From assembly GCA_002731735.1 (NCBI GenBank), contig PCCM01000132.1:1-12758 (forward strand): a stretch of 12,758 bases of DNA, given 5' to 3'. The notes below the pieces were generated by a model. It searched no databases, was not told the origin of the DNA, and was given only the letters and a program-made list of their open reading frames with translations. This document shows, piece by piece, positions 7,675 through 12,758 of this stretch. Within the stretch, counting starts at the first letter, position 1; each line of letters starts with the position of its first letter. Origin of the DNA: Gemmatimonadota bacterium. Its GTDB lineage: Bacteria > Gemmatimonadota > Gemmatimonadetes > Longimicrobiales > Gaopeijiaceae. Made by a program: the position numbers and the translations under genes.

Positions 7675-8142
7675 ATGCTCCAGCTTCCTAAACGGCGCGG
7701 TAGAAGGTTCGCGCTCCTCGGGCTCTCCGTCTTTTGGGTCGTGGCGGGCGTCAACCACTTCGTGAGTCCGGACTTCTACGTGCCGATGATGCCACCCTAC
7801 CTGCCGGGGCACCTCGAGCTCGTGTACTTGAGTGGGGTTTTCGAGATTCTCGGGGGCATCTTGGTCTTGGTTCCACGCGTCCGCGCGATGGCAGGCTGGG
7901 GCCTCGTCGCCTTACTGTTGGCCATCTTTCCGGCCAACATCCACATGGCCCTTTCTCCCGAACTGTTCTCCGATATGTCCACGGGTGCACTCTATGCGCG
8001 GCTGCCTTTTCAAGCTGTTTTTCTAGCCTGGGCGTATTGGGCAACCCGACCCGAGGTCGCGGAATCCGCCGAGCAGTCTGAGTTGACTGTGGTGATGGGC
8101 CTCATTGAGGAGTTGAGCGAGCCGGCAGGGGCAGGGAACTGA
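7675..8142 (+). CDS. DoxX-like four-helix membrane protein
   Basis: This 155-residue protein has four hydrophobic segments (about 12-30, 48-67, 72-92, 108-123) and the DoxX-type signature GVNHFVSPDFY..MMPPYLP near the first helix, followed by SGVFEILGG and FPANIHMAL. Family members are small redox-associated or quinone-interacting inner-membrane proteins; the function of most is unknown. The positively charged start (KRRGRR) before helix 1 favours the ATG at 7675. A GTG at 7648 is a possible in-frame alternative adding 9 residues, and neither has a clear ribosome binding site. The stop overlaps the start of the downstream quinoprotein (TGATG), so the two are made together. I infer an electron-transfer or anchoring partnership from that coupling only. 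Confidence 0.8.
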   Translation: MLQLPKRRGRRFALLGLSVFWVVAGVNHFVSPDFYVPMMPPYLPGHLELVYLSGVFEILGGILVLVPRVRAMAGWGLVALLLAIFPANIHMALSPELFSDMSTGALYARLPFQAVFLAWAYWATRPEVAESAEQSELTVVMGLIEELSEPAGAGN

Positions 8143-9962
8143 TGACGCGGAGATTCTTGGCCGCGAGACTCGTGTCTGGTCTCATGCTCACGGTGGCGGT
8201 GCTTGCCCCTCTGGAGGCGACCGCCCAGGGCACGGCGGAGCGGACTTTCCGCCCGTTAACCCAAGCCATGCTGAACAACCCCGACCCCGCCGACTGGCTC
8301 ATGTGGCGCGGCGGCTACGCCAACTGGGGCTACAGCCCGCTCGATCAGATCACCCCGGGAAACGTGAACGACCTTCGCCTGGCTTGGTCATGGGCCTTCG
8401 CCCCGGCCGGGCCCGGCTCCACGGGAATGCAGGTCGAGCCGATCGTATACGACGGCGTCATGTATATCCGTCACGCGAACGAGCGGTATTCGGCGCACGA
8501 CGCGACCACGGGGGACATCATTTGGGAGTATTCCCGCGATTTGCCCGAGGAGATCACGAGTGGGGAGGCCGTGTTCACGGTACATCGGGGCAGGGGGGTC
8601 TTCCTTTTCGAAGACAGGCTCATCGGTCACTCGACTGACGGGATGCTCTTCGCATTAGACCCACGCACGGGCACGCTCGTGTGGGAGACGGAGATGACGG
8701 ACTACAGAGCCGGGCAGCAGCCCAGCGGTGCTCCGGTGGTGTTCAACGGGGCCATCGCGGTGCCGTACAACTGCTCGTCCTGGTCCGCGCCGGGCCCGTG
8801 TCATCTGTCGGCTTATGATGTCGAGTCTGGCGAGATGTTGTGGCGCTGGCATACGAGTCCCACGCCCGAGGACCCGACACACGAGACCTGGGGTGACGAT
8901 CCCCAAGTGTACCCGCTGGCGTCGAGACGGAACATGTCTCCGTGGCAGACTCCCGCGGTCGACACCGAACGCGGGTTGTTCATCTTCGGGATCGGCTCCA
9001 GCGCGCCGCAGCAGCCCGAGTTGGCTGGAACCGACGGCGAGTGGCCAGACCGACTCTACCACGGATCGACCGTCGCCCTCGATGCCCGAACGGGTGAGCT
9101 CGTGTGGTGGGCCCAGCACCACACGGACATGTGGAACAACGATGCCACGTACGACCGGATTCTCGTTGATGCGCCGTTGACGCCGGATCCCCCCGATGCC
9201 CTGGGCGTGAATCCGGACATCACGCCTGGCGAAGCACGCGAGCTCGTGATCGGCTCGTTCTCGAAGGACGCCATCTTCTACGCCTACGACCGGAGCGACG
9301 GCACGTTTCTGTACGCGAGGCCCACGGCATACCAGAACGTCATCCAGGGGTACGACGGCCGAACGGGCGCGTTCATCACCAACCCCGACGCGGTCATGAT
9401 CGCCGACGCGGATCGTGAAGCCACGATATGCCGGGAGAACAGGCAGATTCCCCAGGGGGCGTACAGCCCGCTCACCAACGCCTACTACGTTCCGGCGTTC
9501 AACGGTCGCTGCTCGGTCATGCGGGTCAGGTCGCTCTCACCCACGTTGCAGACGGGCTACAACACGACGACGGTGCGCTCCGCGCCTAACCCCGTAGCCC
9601 ACCTAGGCCAGCCCGAGGCGATCGACGTCTCGACGGGGAAGACGCTCTGGCGTCTGGATCGTGAGGCGCCCCTGTACGGGATGCTGACCACGGGCGGTGG
9701 TCTCCTCTTCTCCGCCGACACATACCGGCGCTTCTATGCGATCGACCAGTGGACTGGAGAGATCCTGTGGGAGACCATCCTTAATGGTGTGAGTGATATG
9801 GCGCCCATCACCTACTCGGTAGACGGCCGACAATACATCGCGGTGATCTCGCCGGGGGGCACACTCGGATCGAGTAGTCACGTGGGCCAGTTGCGCGCCC
9901 GGGTACCGATCGGCCAGAGAAACGTGGGGCACACCCTGTTCGTGTTCGCCCTGCCGGAGTGA
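8142..9962 (+). CDS. PQQ-dependent dehydrogenase-like beta-propeller quinoprotein (divergent active site)
   Basis: This 606-residue secreted protein has a Sec signal (MTRRFLAARL..., cleavage near TAQ-G at 29/30) and the eight-bladed quinoprotein fold of alcohol and glucose dehydrogenases. It shows repeated 'ALD..TG.LVWE' tryptophan-docking motifs, DWLMWRGGYANWGYSPLDQI (51-70) at the N-terminus and W250 and K375 where PQQ-stacking Trp and PQQ-binding Lys usually lie. Three usual metal or catalytic positions differ. The Trp-Asp-x-Asp site reads W331-N332-N333-D334; the Asn of GTGN reads Ser (GIGS, 283-286); and the Glu loop is replaced by a loop bounded by C211 and C220. There is no CXXCH haem domain. 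AGGG lies 5 bases before the ATG, which overlaps the DoxX-like stop. It may be an atypical or catalytically inactive member. Confidence 0.85.
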   Translation: MTRRFLAARLVSGLMLTVAVLAPLEATAQGTAERTFRPLTQAMLNNPDPADWLMWRGGYANWGYSPLDQITPGNVNDLRLAWSWAFAPAGPGSTGMQVEPIVYDGVMYIRHANERYSAHDATTGDIIWEYSRDLPEEITSGEAVFTVHRGRGVFLFEDRLIGHSTDGMLFALDPRTGTLVWETEMTDYRAGQQPSGAPVVFNGAIAVPYNCSSWSAPGPCHLSAYDVESGEMLWRWHTSPTPEDPTHETWGDDPQVYPLASRRNMSPWQTPAVDTERGLFIFGIGSSAPQQPELAGTDGEWPDRLYHGSTVALDARTGELVWWAQHHTDMWNNDATYDRILVDAPLTPDPPDALGVNPDITPGEARELVIGSFSKDAIFYAYDRSDGTFLYARPTAYQNVIQGYDGRTGAFITNPDAVMIADADREATICRENRQIPQGAYSPLTNAYYVPAFNGRCSVMRVRSLSPTLQTGYNTTTVRSAPNPVAHLGQPEAIDVSTGKTLWRLDREAPLYGMLTTGGGLLFSADTYRRFYAIDQWTGEILWETILNGVSDMAPITYSVDGRQYIAVISPGGTLGSSSHVGQLRARVPIGQRNVGHTLFVFALPE

Positions 9963-9975
9963 TAATGAGCGCGGC

Positions 9976-9994
9976 CCGACTCCCGTCGAGTCGG
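9976..9994. terminator. Perfect hairpin in the convergent gap between quinoprotein and cytochrome genes
   Basis: CCGACTC (9976-9982) pairs perfectly with GAGTCGG (9988-9994) around a 5-base loop, 13 bp after the quinoprotein stop. No T-run follows, so it may aid Rho-dependent termination or protect the mRNA end. The rest of the 97-bp gap holds short direct repeats (GTCAGAC at 9994-10000 and 10016-10022; CCATTG at 10027-10032 and 10040-10045). Confidence 0.35.
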
Positions 9995-10059
9995 TCAGAC
10001 GTGACTATTCGCTCTGTCAGACACGGCCATTGGAAAAAACCATTGACGAGGATGAGTCC

Positions 10060-10509
10060 TTACGGCCGTGGCTCGGGCTTCGCAGATATGATAATCTGGT
10101 CGAGTCCATCGGCCTCAAGTCCTTGATCCCCTGGTGGATAGCTGTTCGCACGCAGGATGAAGGCCAGGATGTTTCGATAGGTTTGGGCGGGCAGGGAGTT
10201 GGGACGGTCCGTCGGCATCAGTTGTTGGATTTTCCCGAACAGCTCACCCAGGGTGCGCTCACCCCAAAGGAAGGTGAAGCTCATTCCGACCAGGCTCGGC
10301 GAGGTCGTGCTGCCGCGCAAGTCTGGAGCGTGGCAACCCGCACACGACTCCGTGTACTGGACCCCCCCACGCTCGGCTTGCTCCTCGGTGTATACGCCGT
10401 CCCACACAGTGCGTTGACCGTCGGCCTGCGTTGCTTGCAGCCCGCTGGCAGTCATGGGGTGCACTAACGAGATGGCGATGACCAATAAGGGGCCCGGGAT
10501 GAGTCGCAT
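10060..10509 (-). CDS. Periplasmic monohaem c-type cytochrome
   Basis: This 149-residue protein starts with a Sec signal (MRLIPGPLLVIAISL...) and carries one class I haem site, CAGCH at residues 56-60. M99 in QQLMPTDRPNSL is the likely second axial ligand, and a YRNILAFILRAN helix follows (111-122), as in cytochromes that serve quinoprotein dehydrogenases. It lies directly after the 10518-12230 quinoprotein, with which a GTG start at 10521 would make a GTGA overlap. I prefer the ATG at 10507-10509 because AGGTGA sits 8 bases before it, but the GTG start (4 more residues) is possible. The role inferred from context is to accept electrons from that quinoprotein and pass them to the respiratory chain. 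The C-terminal 25 residues are Asp/Glu/Pro-rich. Confidence 0.88.
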   Translation of the reverse strand: MRLIPGPLLVIAISLVHPMTASGLQATQADGQRTVWDGVYTEEQAERGGVQYTESCAGCHAPDLRGSTTSPSLVGMSFTFLWGERTLGELFGKIQQLMPTDRPNSLPAQTYRNILAFILRANSYPPGDQGLEADGLDQIIISAKPEPRP

Positions 10510-10517
10510 CCAGCCCG

Positions 10518-12230
10518 TCACCTAGGGTCCGGCAACGCGAAAACGTAGATCGAGTTGCCGTGGTCCGGCCTGCGAATCTCCGGGATCAACTCCCTCGGAA
10601 TCAACCCGGCCCAACTCCCACCGCCGGTTCCGGCCGGCACGGCCATGTATTGTTTTCCGTTCGCCAGGTACGTCACGGGGAATCCCTGAGCCGAAGTGGC
10701 CAGGCGCGTCTGCCAGAGGATGTCGCCAGTAGCTTCATCGAAGGCATACACATACCGATCGAAGTCGCCTACGAACACGACGCCCCCGGCTGTGGTGAGC
10801 GCGGCCGTGTTGATCGGCGTCGGCGTGCGATGGCGCCACAGGGTTTCTCCGGTCGTGATGTCTAGGGCATGGAATTCACCGAGGGCACCCTCGGCATCGG
10901 GATGCCTGTAGTCGGCGCGCCGCACCGGACCGGTCCCGCCCCCGCCGATGACCCGTTCGGTCGGGCCAAAGGTGGCAATCTCGCAGTTGAGCGTCATGGG
11001 GATGTATAAAGCATTAGTTTCCGGGCTGAACGACATCGCGCGCCAGCTCTTGAACCCCGACGTGCTTGGGCACATCGTCATCTCGACGCCGATCTCCGGG
11101 GTCCTCAGGTAAGTGACTTCGCCGGTCTCCGGATCTACGTCCACGATGTTCTGATATCCGAGGTCCGTAGCGTGGATGAACGCACCGGTCTCCCGATCGA
11201 GCTGCCAGAGAATCGCCAGCTTGCCCATCTTGAACAGTGAGGGTCGTCCTCCGACGTCGATCAGGATGTTCTCGAACCCGTCGTCCATATCGTTCGTCTC
11301 ACCGGGAAGGTGCTGGTAGTACCAGACCAGTTCTCCGGTATCGGGATTAACGGCGAGGGTCGAATTGGTATAGAGGGCGTCACCATCGGTACCGCGGACC
11401 GAACGGGCCCACGGCTTGGCCTGAGCCGTGCCCCAATAGACCAAATTGGCGTCGGGGTCGTAGCTGCCCGTCATCCACATGTCGCTGCCGGCTCTGAACT
11501 CCAGCGGCAGGTCTCCCCACGTGTCTCCACCGGGTCCGCCGGGGAGGGCGATGCTTGATGTTCGCCACTTTTCCTCGCCCGTACGAGCGTCGAGCCCCGT
11601 GAGGAAGCAGATGTCCTCCTTGTAGCGCTCGCAGCCGGTGATCCCCGCGATCACCGTGCCGCGAGCCACGATCGGGCCGGCCGAGTACTGGTACCCCAGG
11701 CTCGGATCGGCCGTCTGCGTATCCCACACGACCTCGCCTGTCCTTGCGTCCAGGGCAATGATGTGCGCCTGGTGGGTGGTCCCAAATATCTTGTCGTCGT
11801 AGATGGCAATGTTCTTTTGGGCTCCGATTCCCCCACGGCGCGCGTCCGGATCGCGTTCCGGACGGTACTCCCAGATCAGATCTCCCGTCGCGGCGTCGAG
11901 TGCTTGAATGACGTCTTGGGGGTTCGGCAGGTACATGATCCCGTCGTACACGAGGGGTGTGGCTTCCTGCGCGCCCGATTCGTCCATGGCCCACGACCAC
12001 ACGAGCTGAAGCTGGCCGACGTTGTCCCGGTCGATCTCATCGAGCGGGCTGTACCCCCACGCGTCGTCGGTGCGCCGGAAGTTGAGCCAGTCGCCCGGAG
12101 CAGGGTTGCGCAGCGTCTCCTCGGTCACGGGACGGAAGTCGGTCACCTGAGCCCTGAGGCTGGGCGCCACGAGGCCGGGGCTCCCCACCAATACCGCGAG
12201 CGAAGCGCAGACAAGAGATCGCACGATCAT
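10518..12230 (-). CDS. PQQ-dependent alcohol/aldose dehydrogenase-type quinoprotein
   Basis: This 570-residue secreted quinoprotein has a Sec signal (cleavage near LRA-Q, 27/28) and an eight-bladed propeller with clear 'ALDA.TG...W' docking motifs. Like the 8142-9962 paralogue it begins with DWLNFRR..DAWGYSPLDEID. Active-site features: W238 in GGDTWGD (PQQ stacking), K334 (PQQ contact), and D314-M-D316 where the catalytic Asp lies. An Asp two residues after the catalytic one is the lanthanide-ligand pattern described in XoxF-type and PedH-type enzymes. The usual Trp before the catalytic Asp is Asn, and GTGN reads GTAQ (267-270). C200 and C208 may form a disulfide beside E201, a candidate metal ligand. 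The ATG at 12230 is fixed by GGGAGGAG 6 bases upstream; the in-frame GTG at 12251 is rejected. A cytochrome c gene overlaps or abuts its 3' end. The substrate is unknown. Confidence 0.88.
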   Translation of the reverse strand: MIVRSLVCASLAVLVGSPGLVAPSLRAQVTDFRPVTEETLRNPAPGDWLNFRRTDDAWGYSPLDEIDRDNVGQLQLVWSWAMDESGAQEATPLVYDGIMYLPNPQDVIQALDAATGDLIWEYRPERDPDARRGGIGAQKNIAIYDDKIFGTTHQAHIIALDARTGEVVWDTQTADPSLGYQYSAGPIVARGTVIAGITGCERYKEDICFLTGLDARTGEEKWRTSSIALPGGPGGDTWGDLPLEFRAGSDMWMTGSYDPDANLVYWGTAQAKPWARSVRGTDGDALYTNSTLAVNPDTGELVWYYQHLPGETNDMDDGFENILIDVGGRPSLFKMGKLAILWQLDRETGAFIHATDLGYQNIVDVDPETGEVTYLRTPEIGVEMTMCPSTSGFKSWRAMSFSPETNALYIPMTLNCEIATFGPTERVIGGGGTGPVRRADYRHPDAEGALGEFHALDITTGETLWRHRTPTPINTAALTTAGGVVFVGDFDRYVYAFDEATGDILWQTRLATSAQGFPVTYLANGKQYMAVPAGTGGGSWAGLIPRELIPEIRRPDHGNSIYVFALPDPR

Positions 12231-12236
12231 TGGTTG

Positions 12237-12244
12237 CTCCTCCC
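12237..12244 (-). promoter_or_regulatory. Strong ribosome binding site deciding the quinoprotein start
   Basis: On the minus strand GGGAGGAG lies 6 bases before the ATG at 12230. It falls inside the longer open frame that starts at GTG 12251, which argues that the longer frame is not the true start. The 107 bp beyond it to 12351 hold no promoter I can recognise. Confidence 0.65.
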
Positions 12245-12351
12245 ATTCCACGGTCTACCGGACGTACCACGAAAGATCCGTAGAGGTTACGGAACGGGAG
12301 GGTGGCGTGCAATGAACGATGCAGTTCCGAGTGCCTGGTTCGGCGCAGTAC

Positions 12352-12758
12352 CTAGTTCGGGGGCGTCAGCATCTCGAAGTACGCCGCCGCGCTAAACCCG
12401 ACCGGATCGACTTGATAGAGCTGGCTTTTGGTAAAGTGGCCTGTGATCGGGTAAGTAGGGTGGAGGCTCCGTCGCGGCACACGCATCGAAGCTATAGCGC
12501 TTCACGTAGCCGGTTCCCGCGCCCGTACCCACCGCACCACGCGTGTTCTGGATGATTCCACCCGTGATGTAGAGGCAGCCCCGGCCCCACGTCTTGGCCT
12601 CGAAGGCCTCGTCGTTCCTGCCGCAAGGGATGTGCCCGGGAACGAAAAAGAGGACGGAGGCCCCTTGAAGGGCTTGTTTCTTAGGGGGTCCTGGGCGGGG
12701 GCCCTCGTTGGGTGACAGCCGTGGAAAGGCGGAAAACGTTTCCCATTCTGGACAAGAA
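12352..12758 (-). pseudogene. C-terminal fragment of an unnamed protein, split by a one-base frameshift, running off the window
   Basis: Reading the minus strand from 12757 there is an open frame of 121 sense codons, stopping at 12392. Its second half looks like real protein: TWGRGCLYITGGIIQNTRGA and then GTGYVKRYSFDACAATEPPPY. After PPYLP (codon 12449-12451) the sense is lost, but skipping one base at 12448 gives ITGHFTKSQLYQVDPVGF and SAAAYFEMLTPPN, ending at a TAG at 12352-12354. The joined C-terminus resembles the ends of large secreted or surface-associated proteins I have seen in GC-rich environmental bacteria; I cannot name the family. The part before about 12650 is Pro-rich and less convincing, so a second frame change there is possible. 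It could be a decayed gene or an assembly or read error near a contig end; the sequence alone cannot tell which. Confidence 0.5.

Noticed and set aside
7581..7754. N-terminal extension of the permease frame
   Set aside because: It overlaps the start of the divergent DoxX-like gene and has no membrane-protein or Nramp character.
10022..10070. CACGGCC...GGCCGTG inverted repeat with an A/T-run inside, as a terminator for the cytochrome gene
   Set aside because: The loop is 35 bases and the T-run lies inside the loop rather than after the stem, so it does not fit an intrinsic terminator.
12319..12555. Plus-strand open frame in the right-end region
   Set aside because: It is antisense to the much more protein-like minus-strand fragment and has no ribosome binding site or recognisable motif.

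Overview
This is a GC-rich bacterial window of about 12.8 kb, densely packed with genes. It has no rRNA, tRNA, CRISPR array, insertion sequence or integrase that I can see. The organism looks like a diderm (Gram-negative type) aerobe: it encodes an ADP-heptose epimerase for LPS inner core, a Tat-exported beta-propeller, two Sec-exported quinoproteins and a periplasmic c-type cytochrome. GC-rich environmental lineages such as Gemmatimonadota or Acidobacteriota would fit, but that is a guess from gene style, not a measurement.

Layout. (1) 1-1423, plus strand: the tail of an unidentified gene, a DUF971 small protein and hldD. (2) 1555-2685, plus: a Tat-exported six-bladed NHL-type propeller, tail to tail with (3) 2688-3455, minus: a fumarylacetoacetate hydrolase (FAH) family enzyme. 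(4) A 296-bp divergent control region separates that gene from (5) 3752-6066, plus: a formyl-CoA:oxalate CoA-transferase (frc) translationally coupled to a ketopantoate-reductase-like oxidoreductase. (6) 6072-7580, minus: an Nramp-fold permease whose usual metal-ligand motifs are replaced. (7) 7675-9962, plus: a DoxX-like four-helix membrane protein coupled to a PQQ-type quinoprotein. (8) 12230-10060, minus: a second PQQ quinoprotein followed by a monohaem cytochrome c, convergent with the first. (9) 12758-12352, minus: the C-terminus of an uncalled protein, interrupted by a one-base frameshift and running off the window.

How the genes work together. The right half looks like a periplasmic oxidation module. 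One quinoprotein is paired with a soluble cytochrome c (10060-12230), and its paralogue is paired with a small membrane protein (7675-9962). The middle is a small-acid or CoA-ester module: CoA-transferase, NAD(P)-type dehydrogenase, FAH-family hydrolase or decarboxylase, and a permease possibly for an organic substrate. No oxalyl-CoA decarboxylase gene lies in the window, so oxalate breakdown is not complete here. Tight junctions (TGATG or GTGA overlaps at 68-72, 4997-5001, 8140-8144 and 10518-10521) support the operon assignments.

The most interesting points are the apparent loss of canonical catalytic and metal-ligand residues in the 8142-9962 quinoprotein while its neighbour keeps an Asp-x-Asp pair; the Nramp-like permease without DPGN or MPH motifs; the DoxX-quinoprotein coupling; and the hidden frameshifted gene at the right edge. 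I see no convincing wholly new system such as a defence island, retroelement or toxin module.
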